Assembly (NCBI GenBank): GCA_023433925.1
Contig: JAEYTO010000013.1
Span: forward strand, 1 to 17,678
Direction: 5' to 3'
DNA from: Pseudomonadota bacterium
GTDB lineage: Bacteria > Desulfobacterota > Desulfovibrionia > Desulfovibrionales > Desulfovibrionaceae
Length of the DNA: 17,678 nt
In this document: one piece after another, positions 1-6,770 of the stretch
How the letters are laid out: the number at the start of each line of letters is the position of its first letter
Numbering within the stretch: the stretch's first letter is position 1
The notes under the pieces: generated by a model
Told to the model about the DNA's origin: nothing
The model's input: only the letters and a program-made list of their open reading frames with translations
The model's database searches: none
Translations under genes and position numbers: made by a program

Positions 1-25
1 GAGAGCAGCGCCCTCCCCAGCGCCT

Positions 26-1009
26 TTAGGCCGTGGCGGCGACCTCGGCGCGCACGAGCCAGGCGTCGTTGAGGATCACGGCCGTCTGCATGGCCTTCCA
101 GCCCACGTGGCCGCGCTGGGCGAGCGGATCGGAATCGGACGGCTTGGGGTTGACCACCAGCGGCAGGATGGCGTTTTCGCCCTTGAGGGCCACGGTGCCG
201 TAGGCGTCGCGGGCCACGAAGAGCAGCGGGTACACGTCGGCGCTGACGCCCGTGGTGGAGAGCATGGTCCCGGCCGCGCCGCCGGCGTCGGCCCAGGGCT
301 CGAACACGGTCGAGGCGATGTAGCGCACGTCCTCGACCTTGCCGATCTCGGCCTCGTAGGGCGTGATCTGGCCGTACTGCTCCACGGGCACGAAGCCGGG
401 CATGGACCTGATGTCGTTCTCCAGGTCCGGGTGGCACAGGGCGATGTAGGCCGGGGCCACGGCCTGGGTGCCGTACTCGGGCGTGGAGCGCACGACAGAG
501 GTGATCTTGCGCGCGTTCTGGCGCTTGAGGGCGCGGGTGACCTTGCGCTGGAGCGCGAGGGTCAGCTTCGAGTTGACCTCGTCGCGCGCCGCGCCGTTGG
601 CGTAGAAGATGTTCGTGCCGGCCTTGAGGATGTTGAAGCGCACGGTTTCGATCATCTCGGCGGCCTGCTCGCCGAGCACGCCCACGGCCTCCTGGAGCAC
701 CGGGTCCTCGTGCGTGTCCACGACCACGTCGGTGATGGTCACGCGGTCGCCGAACTGGGACAGGCTGGCCTGGTAGTCGCTGGCCGTGAGCTGCTTGGCG
801 GCCGGGGTCACGCCCTCGGCCAGGGGATTGGGCGTGGAGTCGAGGGCGTTGTAGCGCCGGAAGGTCACGACCTTGCTGCGGTTCTCGGGCAGGACCTTGG
901 CCTGGCCGAACTTCTCCAGCACGAGGTAGGGCAGCCCGCGCCTGAGCAGGTCCACAGCCGCGAAAGCCGCCGTACGCGGGGAGATATCGCCGTAAACAGT
1001 GTTAGCCAT
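26..1009 (-). CDS. Phage major capsid protein, N4-gp56 family
   Basis: This 327-residue protein would form the icosahedral phage head shell. I recognise the N4-gp56-type capsid layout: an N-terminal stretch with the motif NPLAEGVTP (about residues 60-68), then ITDVVVDTHEDPVL (about 93-106), a central helix ending ETVRFNILKAGTNIFYANGA, and a C-terminal segment with HVGWKAMQTAVILND. The length is somewhat short of many members but complete. The ATG at 1009 is preceded on the minus strand by AAGGAG. It is the last of four co-directional phage genes in the window, downstream of the scaffold-like gene, which is the usual head-module order. Genes further downstream lie outside the window. Family assignment is from recalled sequence character, not a search. 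Confidence 0.85.
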   Translation of the reverse strand: MANTVYGDISPRTAAFAAVDLLRRGLPYLVLEKFGQAKVLPENRSKVVTFRRYNALDSTPNPLAEGVTPAAKQLTASDYQASLSQFGDRVTITDVVVDTHEDPVLQEAVGVLGEQAAEMIETVRFNILKAGTNIFYANGAARDEVNSKLTLALQRKVTRALKRQNARKITSVVRSTPEYGTQAVAPAYIALCHPDLENDIRSMPGFVPVEQYGQITPYEAEIGKVEDVRYIASTVFEPWADAGGAAGTMLSTTGVSADVYPLLFVARDAYGTVALKGENAILPLVVNPKPSDSDPLAQRGHVGWKAMQTAVILNDAWLVRAEVAATA

Positions 1010-1155
1010 TCGCTTGGGCTCCTTGCGTTTGTCGTTGTCTGACTCGGTAAGGGGCCATGGACCCGCCCAAGAGCGGGGGATGGCTGGGGATCATGCCGCC
1101 GCGGGTCCAGGGAAGGGGGATTGGCCTGGACGTGGCGGCTATTGGAATGCGCGGC

Positions 1156-2190
1156 CTACCTGGCCGAGGCGGCCTCGGACCAGGCGGAACGGAAGTCGGC
1201 CTTGTCCGGGCGGCCCTTGGCCGGCCCGGCGCTGCGCGAGGGCACGGCGGCGGCGCGCTCGGCGTCGCGCTCGCGGCGAGCCTGGCCACGGGCGGCCTGC
1301 TCGGAGGCCGAGGGGCGGCCCTGCTCGCGCTTGAAGCGGTCCAGGAGGTCGATGACCTCGTCGGCGCCGCCGTTCTCGACTACCCGGCGCAGGGATGCGG
1401 CCAGATAGGCGGGCTGAGCCTCGATCCATTCCGAGAGCTCGGGGCCGGCGGCCAGCTCCTCCCAGTCGGGATGCGCGGCGGCGATGCGGCGCACGTGGCG
1501 CTCCATCTCCAGGGAGGCCAGCACTGGCCGGGCCAGCTCCTCGACCGTGGCGCGGACCATGGCGCACACGGCCTGGGCAAGCTCGGGGTGCCCGGCCAAC
1601 AGGCCGTCGGCGGAGGGCAGGCCGGCTTCGGCCGAGAATGCGGCCCCGCCGGCCGCGCTGGTCAGGCCCGGGTCATCGCTCGTGCCAGACTGGCCGCGAC
1701 GGCCGGGCTGAGCGGACCGGGCGGACTGGGCGGAGACATCGCGCTCGCCATGCTGGCGGACTTGGCCGGCCTCGCCGGTTTCGCCGGATTGCCCGGAATC
1801 AGCCCCGACCTCGGAGCCCGCATGGGCAAGCTCCTCCAGGAGCGCGTTCCGCTCGGCGAGCCAGCGCTCCTTGTCCTTGCGGTAGCGGCCCTGGAAGCTC
1901 CTCAGCCGCTGGCGCTCGCGCTCGTAGAGCTGCCGGTAGGCGGATTCATCGGCCTGGGCCTCCTCGGCGGACAGTTCAACGGCCGGCTCCCGGCCCTGGA
2001 CCATGGTCAGTCCCTCACGCTGGCCGTCCTCGGGACCATTGCCCGAGTTCTCCAGGCCCGGCTCGCCGTCCAGGGCGTCAGGCCGGGCCGGCTCGCCCGG
2101 CGTTCCGCCGCTACGGGGCATGGGCAGCCCGGCGGCCTGGGAAAAGGCTTCGCCGAAATCCATCTCGTTCTCTCTGCGTTCCTCGGCCAT
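1156..2190 (-). CDS. Phage scaffold-like protein
   Basis: This 344-residue, highly charged, low-complexity protein lies between the portal and capsid genes, where podophage scaffold genes sit. It has a Glu/Gln/Arg-rich helical stretch (about residues 75-120, likely coiled coil), a Gly/Ser/Gln-rich linker (about 125-185), a helical domain with HPELAQAVCAMVRATVEELARP (split here by its position, about 200-222) and HPDWEELAAGPELSEWI (about 240-256), then a basic tail. The HPDW segment resembles the C-terminal part of scaffold proteins of podovirus-type prophages. The ATG at 2190 follows a strong GGAGG Shine-Dalgarno. The role as internal scaffold is inferred from composition and position; sequence alone gives no catalytic motif. 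Confidence 0.68.
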   Translation of the reverse strand: MAEERRENEMDFGEAFSQAAGLPMPRSGGTPGEPARPDALDGEPGLENSGNGPEDGQREGLTMVQGREPAVELSAEEAQADESAYRQLYERERQRLRSFQGRYRKDKERWLAERNALLEELAHAGSEVGADSGQSGETGEAGQVRQHGERDVSAQSARSAQPGRRGQSGTSDDPGLTSAAGGAAFSAEAGLPSADGLLAGHPELAQAVCAMVRATVEELARPVLASLEMERHVRRIAAAHPDWEELAAGPELSEWIEAQPAYLAASLRRVVENGGADEVIDLLDRFKREQGRPSASEQAARGQARRERDAERAAAVPSRSAGPAKGRPDKADFRSAWSEAASAR

Positions 2191-2343
2191 GCTTCCTCCT
2201 GTCTCGTGTTGCTATGTCCTGCGCCCGTGGCGGCCGGAGCGTCCGGCGGATGAGCGGGGAGGGTTTCCCCTTCCCGGAACTCACCTGCACGGGGACCGGC
2301 CCTGGCGGGCGGCCCGTGCGCTCGCCTTGACGCGGGGATCGCG

Positions 2344-2583
2344 CTAGGTATAGCCGCCGTCGGGACCGGCCCCGGCGGGCGCTTGGGACTCCACTTCACG
2401 GATGATGTCCTCCAGGGCGAGCACCGCGCCCTGCAGCCGGACGACCTGCTCGGGCGCGGCGCGCACGAGACGCTCCCGATTGGCGGCGGCGCGCTCCCGG
2501 AGCAGGGCCAGGAAGGCCTTGCCGGCGGTGGTGTCGCGCTCCTGGCGGCAGGCTGCCAGTGTGCCGCGCGGATTCTGATCCAT
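2344..2583 (-). CDS. Small phage protein, unknown function
   Basis: A 79-residue, mostly helical, charged protein lies between the portal and scaffold-like genes. The ATG at 2583 is chosen because AGGAGG stands just upstream of it on the minus strand; an ATG 114 nt further upstream would add a Pro/Arg-rich segment with no ribosome binding site. The core (ERLVRAAPEQVVRLQGAVLA) could form a single amphipathic helix or short coiled coil. Small helical genes at this place in podophage head modules are often accessory head or connector proteins, but no family was recognised and no function is claimed. Confidence 0.65.
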   Translation of the reverse strand: MDQNPRGTLAACRQERDTTAGKAFLALLRERAAANRERLVRAAPEQVVRLQGAVLALEDIIREVESQAPAGAGPDGGYT

Positions 2584-2742
2584 GGTTTCCTCCTCGGGCG
2601 TGCTCCGCACGGCTGTGCGCGCTGCCCCGTGCCCTTCCGCATCGGCGCGGGCATGAAAAATCTCGCGTTGAACTCGCGGTCCAGGGTGCCGCCACAACCA
2701 GGCGGATGTAGGGAGCTGCCCTGATGGGGGGCAATGCCCCGA

Positions 2743-4509
2743 CTAGCTCCGCACCTCTTCCTCGGGCCGCACGATGTCCTCGCCAAGGCCGCGCGCCGCG
2801 GCCCTGCGCCTGAGCAGCTCGGCGCGCCGGATGTAGGGCGCGTCCAGGCTGTTGGCCGTGGAGGCGGCGAAGGCGTCGAGCTGCTCCACGGACAGCTCGC
2901 GGGCGATGAGGCTCGACCAGCCGCGCGCCTGCACGCGGTAGTCGCCCTTGAGCTCCTCCTTGCCCGAGAAGAGCATGTTCCAGTGGTACAGGGCCGTGAT
3001 GAACGGCCGGGTCACGCCGTCGTCGAAGTGCTTGATCTGGTCCTTGAGGGCCACGCTCGTCGCCGACAGGAGCATGGACAGGCCGCGCACCGTGTTCGCC
3101 GCGCCGTCGAACTCCGAGTGCATGGCGCTCGGGATGCCCGTGGTCTCGTGGGCATAGGCCTCGAAGAGGCGGGCCATGGCCATGAGCTCCTCGGCGTGGC
3201 TCGGCAGCGTGGACACGCGCACGGCCGGGTACTGGGCGTCCAGGCCCGAGCCCGAGCGCAGCCAGACCCGGAAAGGATGAATGTCCGTCGGGTCCTCGCC
3301 TTCGGGCAGCAGGTCCTGGTTGACCTCGATCTGCGGACCCGCGCTGATGGCCGCGTTGTCGAGCATGGCCCGCACGCTCGCGTTGAACAGGTGCTGCGGG
3401 TCGCGCATGATGGAGGCCAGCCCCTCGCCGAAGATGCTCGTCTCGTCCTTGTCGAAGTAATAGAAATGGTACGGCCAGCGCAGGCCGGGCAGCGGCGCGG
3501 CCACGGCCTTGACCATGGCGTCGCCGAGCAGCCAGACGTTGGCCGGCGCCGCGGCGGCGGCCTTCTCGTCCTCGCCCAGATCGACGCCGCTGTCGGCAAG
3601 CTCCTCGGGCTCCAGGAAGCCCCAGAATTCGAGGACCTCGTAGCGGCTGACGGGCTGCGCCGTATTCGCGGCCGGACCGGCCAGGGTCAAGCCAGACTCG
3701 TGGGCCTTGGGGCCGGTGTCGCCGTGCGGGTGCGCGGCGAGGTGCGCCTCGATGGTCTCGGCGTCGAAGCCGGGCCGGCCGGCCAGGGCCAGGAGATCGC
3801 GCCTGGTCATGAGGTGGCGCTGGAAGATGAAGCGCGCCTCGGCCAGGGAGCGGGCCGCCGGGTCGGGATAGATGTCCCACAGGGGCACGAATTCGAGAAA
3901 CGGCCGCAGCCGCTCGCGGCTGGACAGCCGCCATGAGCCGGAGCCTGGGCCGCGCGTCCAGGCCGGCGCGCTGCTCCTGGCCACGAGCGGCCCCTTGAGT
4001 ACGCCGGTGCCGTACAGGTTGCCCGAGTGGATGACCTCGCGCACGACCTCGCGGTAGCGACACTCAGCGAGCTGATCCTCCATCTCGCGCTGCATGGCCT
4101 CGCAAGCCCGCGTGGCCTCGGCGCGCACGGCCGCGGCCAGCTCGCGCTCGCCGGGTTCGACTCCGTTCTCACGCCGCAGGCGGGCGATCAGCTCGCCCGC
4201 GCGGCGCGCATCCACCTCGGGCACGGGCGTGGCCGCGATGGACCAGTTGCGCTCGCCCGCGCCGGGAAAGAGGACGTCCATGAGCCTGGCGTCGGCCGCC
4301 TTGACCTTGGCCCTGGTCAGGCGCAGGAAAGCCTTGCTGCGCCGGGGATGCAGGCGCGCCGCGACCTCGGGATCGTAGACGCCCTTGTACTGGCGGAGGT
4401 CGCGCAGCCAGCGCTCCTCCACGTCGCGCCGGCCCGCCTCGGCCTCGCGGAACAGCCCGCGCAATGTCGGGCCTGGACCTGCTCCCCTCGTGCCGCGTGA
4501 ATCGTTCAT
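2743..4509 (-). CDS. Phage portal protein (head-tail connector)
   Basis: This 588-residue protein would form the dodecameric ring at one head vertex through which DNA enters and leaves. Supporting features are the size, its place as first gene of the head module, and podovirus-like portal segments: an N-terminal region with WLRDLRQYKGVYDPEV (about 37-52) and RSKAFLRLTRAKVKAADARL (about 58-77), and a C-terminal region with NTVRGLSMLLSATSVALKDQ (about 455-475) and RPFITALYHWNMLF. The ATG at 4509 has only a weak GGGCGGG ribosome binding site. A good promoter lies about 50 nt upstream. No terminase gene precedes it, which is unusual for a complete head module. It looks intact, with no frameshift seen. 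Confidence 0.8.
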   Translation of the reverse strand: MNDSRGTRGAGPGPTLRGLFREAEAGRRDVEERWLRDLRQYKGVYDPEVAARLHPRRSKAFLRLTRAKVKAADARLMDVLFPGAGERNWSIAATPVPEVDARRAGELIARLRRENGVEPGERELAAAVRAEATRACEAMQREMEDQLAECRYREVVREVIHSGNLYGTGVLKGPLVARSSAPAWTRGPGSGSWRLSSRERLRPFLEFVPLWDIYPDPAARSLAEARFIFQRHLMTRRDLLALAGRPGFDAETIEAHLAAHPHGDTGPKAHESGLTLAGPAANTAQPVSRYEVLEFWGFLEPEELADSGVDLGEDEKAAAAAPANVWLLGDAMVKAVAAPLPGLRWPYHFYYFDKDETSIFGEGLASIMRDPQHLFNASVRAMLDNAAISAGPQIEVNQDLLPEGEDPTDIHPFRVWLRSGSGLDAQYPAVRVSTLPSHAEELMAMARLFEAYAHETTGIPSAMHSEFDGAANTVRGLSMLLSATSVALKDQIKHFDDGVTRPFITALYHWNMLFSGKEELKGDYRVQARGWSSLIARELSVEQLDAFAASTANSLDAPYIRRAELLRRRAAARGLGEDIVRPEEEVRS

Positions 4510-4557
4510 GCTGCCCGCCCTGGTTGAAGTGGGTCGTTATACGCGCCAACAAAACAA

Positions 4558-4586
4558 ATTGTACGCTAAAACGTGTCACTGGTCAA
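4558..4586 (-). promoter_or_regulatory. Sigma70-type promoter of the phage head module
   Basis: On the minus strand TTGACC (4586-4581) is followed after exactly 17 nt by TACAAT (4563-4558). Each hexamer differs from the sigma70 consensus at one position. Transcription would start near 4551 and give a leader of about 40 nt before the portal ATG. It sits in an AT-rich patch unlike the surrounding GC-rich genes. Confidence 0.7.
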
Positions 4587-4713
4587 GCGTGTTGTTCGCT
4601 TTTTGACGACAAAGGGCGTCGCCCGGTAGGCTAGCGTGCAGTCAAGCCCAGCAGCGGCAAAAAGGAGTTCAAGGTAATCGCAAGCGGCTGATTGTACGCC
4701 GTGGCGATACGAC

Positions 4714-4920
4714 ATGAGCGCTTGTCTGCATGGCATCTTGGCTCATCCGACGCCGAAGCGCCGAGGCCTCCGCGCGGGTCGGCTTGACACCCGGATGGGA
4801 TTCTTCCATTTCTTCGCGGGAAGCGGCGTGGTCATCCACGCCGTCGGCGCCCGCGAGTACGAGGAAACCCTGTCCAAGGCCGGGAGGCTCTCTCGGCCGC
4901 TCGAGGTCGGCACGCCATGA
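4714..4920 (+). pseudogene. Remnant of a chorismate-binding enzyme (PabB/TrpE-like C-terminus)
   Basis: The open frame ends in GFFHFFAGSGVVIHAVGAREY followed by EETLSKAGRL (about 4801-4900). This matches the typical last segment of PabB/anthranilate synthase component I, whose pattern is GSGIVADS..-x-EYEETLxKA. The catalytic body of the enzyme, normally about 400 residues, is absent: the frame opens only after a TAA near 4675, and the sequence before the conserved tail is not PabB-like. The stop TGA overlaps the next ATG as ATGA, as expected for translational coupling to pabC. I infer that this is what remains of a pabB gene cut by the adjacent phage DNA. A short unrelated gene with chance similarity is the alternative. 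Confidence 0.55.
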
Positions 4921-5681
4921 TCTTCCACTACAAGGGAACGTTCGCGACGGATTCCTTCCAGGCCAGCCCGGACGCCCTGCACATCCGCTACGGGGTCGGC
5001 TTCTTCGAGACCCTATACTACAACGGGCACATGCTCAGGCACCTGGACGCCCACCTGGAGCGGCTGTCCCGCTCCCTGGAGCATTTCCAGATCACCTTCG
5101 CCAAGGCGCCCCACGAGGAGATCGTGAGCGCGCTGCTCCAACGCAACGGCTTGGCGGGCAAGACGGCCAGGGTGGACATCTTCTACCCGGTGGCCGATTT
5201 CGAGGAGAAGGCCCAGCCCCTGATCCAGGTCAGCCCCTGGCGGCCCGACCCGTCACGCGCGTACAGCCTGATCCCGTATCCCTGGCGCCACGATTCCTAT
5301 CTGAGCGGCCACAAGAGCATGAGCCGCATGCACCACATGCTGGCTCAGCGCCACGCCCGGCAGCAGGATTGCGACGACGCCGTGTTGACGGACTCCTCGG
5401 GCCAGGTGCTGGAAACCTCGGACTGCGCTCTGCTCTTCTTCGACGGGGCCAACTACTTTTCGCCCGAGAGCGGCAACATGCCGGAGAGCGTGGCCCTTGC
5501 CAGGGCCGCCGGCACGCTGCCCATCCGGCGCAAGCCCATCCGCCTGGCGGATCTGACCGAGTTCCAGCATGCCTACGTGCTCAACTCGCTCATCGGCATG
5601 CGGCCGGTGTGGCGCATCGGCGAAATCATCTACGAGACCGACGAGAAGAGCTGCGAGCTGGCCACGCTGCGCATCCTGTAG
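4917..5681 (+). CDS. pabC: Aminotransferase class IV (PabC/aminodeoxychorismate lyase-like)
   Basis: A fold-type IV PLP enzyme of 254 residues, near the usual length of PabC. Visible marks are the N-terminal RYGVGFFETL (about residues 25-34), the PLP lysine K133 in SGHKSMSRM, and the cofactor-binding segment SSGQVLETSDCALLFF (about 162-177). PabC converts 4-amino-4-deoxychorismate to p-aminobenzoate and pyruvate in cytosolic folate synthesis. Branched-chain or D-amino acid aminotransferases share these motifs, so the substrate is decided mainly by context: it overlaps (ATGA) a remnant that looks like the end of PabB. GAGG lies about 10 nt before the ATG. If pabB is really broken, this gene may lack its natural substrate supply unless another pabB exists elsewhere. 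Confidence 0.75.
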   Translation: MIFHYKGTFATDSFQASPDALHIRYGVGFFETLYYNGHMLRHLDAHLERLSRSLEHFQITFAKAPHEEIVSALLQRNGLAGKTARVDIFYPVADFEEKAQPLIQVSPWRPDPSRAYSLIPYPWRHDSYLSGHKSMSRMHHMLAQRHARQQDCDDAVLTDSSGQVLETSDCALLFFDGANYFSPESGNMPESVALARAAGTLPIRRKPIRLADLTEFQHAYVLNSLIGMRPVWRIGEIIYETDEKSCELATLRIL

Positions 5682-5765
5682 CGCGGGCTGACAAATCCCG
5701 GGCAAGCGGCCGGCCCCAGCCTCGCGGGCGTCGCCCAAGGCGGCGGCGTCCAATGGCGCCCTCAG

Positions 5766-5801
5766 CGCCGGAGCGAGCGTCTCAAAGTCGGATTGCCCTA
5801 A
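5766..5801 (+). repeat. Dispersed 36-nt repeat, copy 1
   Basis: This segment matches 17383-17418 at 31 of 36 positions by hand alignment, including CGCCGGAGCG-R-GCGTCTCAAAGTC with a single difference in its first 24 nt. Both copies are intergenic, in the same orientation, and are preceded by GC-rich short inverted repeats. Confidence 0.7.
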
Positions 5802-5814
5802 AAGAGACGCTTTT
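5777..5814 (+). terminator. Possible rho-independent terminator after pabC
   Basis: GCGTCTC (5777-5783) pairs perfectly with GAGACGC (5804-5810), followed by TTTT. The 20-nt loop is long, so this is a modest candidate. It uses the 3' half of the dispersed repeat as its left arm; the copy at 17.4 kb lacks the right arm. Confidence 0.4.
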
Positions 5815-5828
5815 CCTTGGCCTCTCTG

Positions 5829-5857
5829 TTGACTCCCTTTCCCCCTCTTGAGATAAA
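5829..5857 (+). promoter_or_regulatory. Candidate sigma70-type promoter upstream of the small ORF and yceI
   Basis: TTGACT (5829-5834) and GATAAA (5852-5857) are separated by 17 nt. The -10 box matches four of six consensus positions. The start would fall near 5864, about 47 nt before the TTG at 5911. Confidence 0.45.
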
Positions 5858-5910
5858 TCAATACGAATTACCCGATTCCATTCACATGTGTGATGCCAGG
5901 AGGTGGAACC

Positions 5911-6009
5911 TTGAAAAAACAACTGAGTAAGGAAACAGAGCGCAAGGAAGCCGCCATGTGGACGGCGAGGAAAAAGGTCGAGGGCAAGACAAGAACCTGC
6001 CGCAAGTGA
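5911..6009 (+). CDS. Possible small basic peptide (32 aa), unknown
   Basis: A TTG start at 5911 is preceded by AGGAGGTGG with a 6-nt spacer, the best ribosome binding site in this intergenic region, and by a candidate promoter. The product is 32 residues, rich in Lys, Arg and Glu (MKKQLSKETERKEAAMWTAR, then a KKVEGKTRTCRK tail), with one Cys near the end, no membrane segment and no signal peptide. It lies about 230 nt upstream of the YceI/radical SAM pair in the same direction. I do not recognise a family. It could be a real small protein, a leader peptide, or chance; a role as substrate of the radical SAM enzyme is only a hypothesis. Confidence 0.35.
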   Translation: MKKQLSKETERKEAAMWTARKKVEGKTRTCRK

Positions 6010-6239
6010 AAGGGCTGAAAGAGCGGTTGATGCCGGTCCGGCATCGAACATGGGAGGGGAAGGCGCGCCGGGCTTCCCCTCCCGCCTGTCTCCACGGCGG
6101 CTTGCGTTTGGAATGCGCGGGGCTGGGGGCGTGCTCGTTCCTGGTGAATGAGGTCCGGGGATAAAACGGGCTTCTCAGGCAGGCGAAGTCCTCCCTGTTC
6201 ATGTATGACATGCCGTAATGCGGCAAATCGAGGAGCATC
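6010..6239 (+). other. Hairpin-rich gap between small ORF and yceI
   Basis: No convincing gene is seen here. There is a perfect 8-1-8 palindrome, GATGCCGG-T-CCGGCATC (6029-6045), and a perfect 11-bp stem, GGGAGGGGAAG (6052-6062) with CTTCCCCTCCC (6073-6083). Neither is followed by a T-run, so they are not classical terminators. They could act as RNA structures limiting read-through from the upstream promoter into yceI. Confidence 0.5.
6211..6225. promoter_or_regulatory. Inverted repeat just upstream of the yceI ribosome binding site
   Basis: TGCCG-TAATG-CGGCA is a perfect 5-5-5 inverted repeat ending a few nucleotides before the GAGGAG Shine-Dalgarno of yceI. It could be an operator or a small RNA hairpin; the sequence does not match a regulator motif I know. 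Confidence 0.3.
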
Positions 6240-6770
6240 ATGCCCACATGGCGAATCGACCCAGATCATTCCGTTGCGTCCTTCGCCATCGGGCACATGA
6301 TGGTGGCCGTGGTGCACGGGATATTCAACAGCCTGTCCGGCGCGATCCGCTTCGATCCGGCCGACCCCGCGTCGATCAGCGCGGAGATCACCATCGACGC
6401 CGCTCGCATGACCACGGGCATAGCCAAGCGTGACGCCCACTTGAAGAGTCCGGATTTCTTCGATGTCGAGCATTTCCCGACCATATCCTTCACCTCCGCC
6501 TCGGCCGAGGTCGTCCGCTCCCAGAAGATGCGGGTGGCCGGCGAGCTGACGCTACACGGCGTGACCAGGCCCGTGACTCTCGACGTCACCTGGGCCGGCC
6601 CGGTGACAAGCGACGACGGCGACACGTCGATCGGGTTTTCGGCCAAAGCATCCCTCAACAGGGAGGACTTCGGCCTGACCTGGAACGTGCCGATCGGAGA
6701 CACCGGCTTCATGGTCGGCAAACACGTCGATCTGTCCATGGAGGTCGAGGCCGACCTCTCCGGGGAATAG
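6240..6770 (+). CDS. YceI family protein (lipocalin-like, polyisoprenoid-binding family)
   Basis: A 176-residue protein with the YceI pattern: WRIDPDHSVASFAIGHMMV (about residues 4-22), GIFNSLSGAIRFDP, the signature RDAHLKSPDFFDVEHFPTI (about 64-82), ELTLHGVTRPVTLDV (about 102-116) and a closing NREDFGLTWN (about 141-150). YceI proteins form a lipocalin-like barrel that binds isoprenoid or other amphiphilic ligands. Many are periplasmic; this one starts directly with the domain and shows no signal peptide, so it is probably cytoplasmic. The ATG follows GAGGAG. Its stop codon abuts the ATG of the radical SAM gene with no spacer, so the two are almost certainly co-translated. Confidence 0.92.
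   Translation: MPTWRIDPDHSVASFAIGHMMVAVVHGIFNSLSGAIRFDPADPASISAEITIDAARMTTGIAKRDAHLKSPDFFDVEHFPTISFTSASAEVVRSQKMRVAGELTLHGVTRPVTLDVTWAGPVTSDDGDTSIGFSAKASLNREDFGLTWNVPIGDTGFMVGKHVDLSMEVEADLSGE

Noticed and set aside
1057..2253. Plus-strand frame of 398 codons opposite the scaffold-like gene
   Set aside because: Gly/Ala/Leu-rich antisense shadow; no ribosome binding site fits, and the minus-strand gene has a strong one.
2396..4063. Minus-strand frame of 555 codons
   Set aside because: It is out of frame with the portal gene and reads as low-complexity Arg/Gly/Pro; the portal frame has recognisable family segments.
5958..6164. Plus-strand frame of 68 codons upstream of yceI
   Set aside because: It runs through two strong hairpins, has no good ribosome binding site and competes with the better-supported small frame at 5911.
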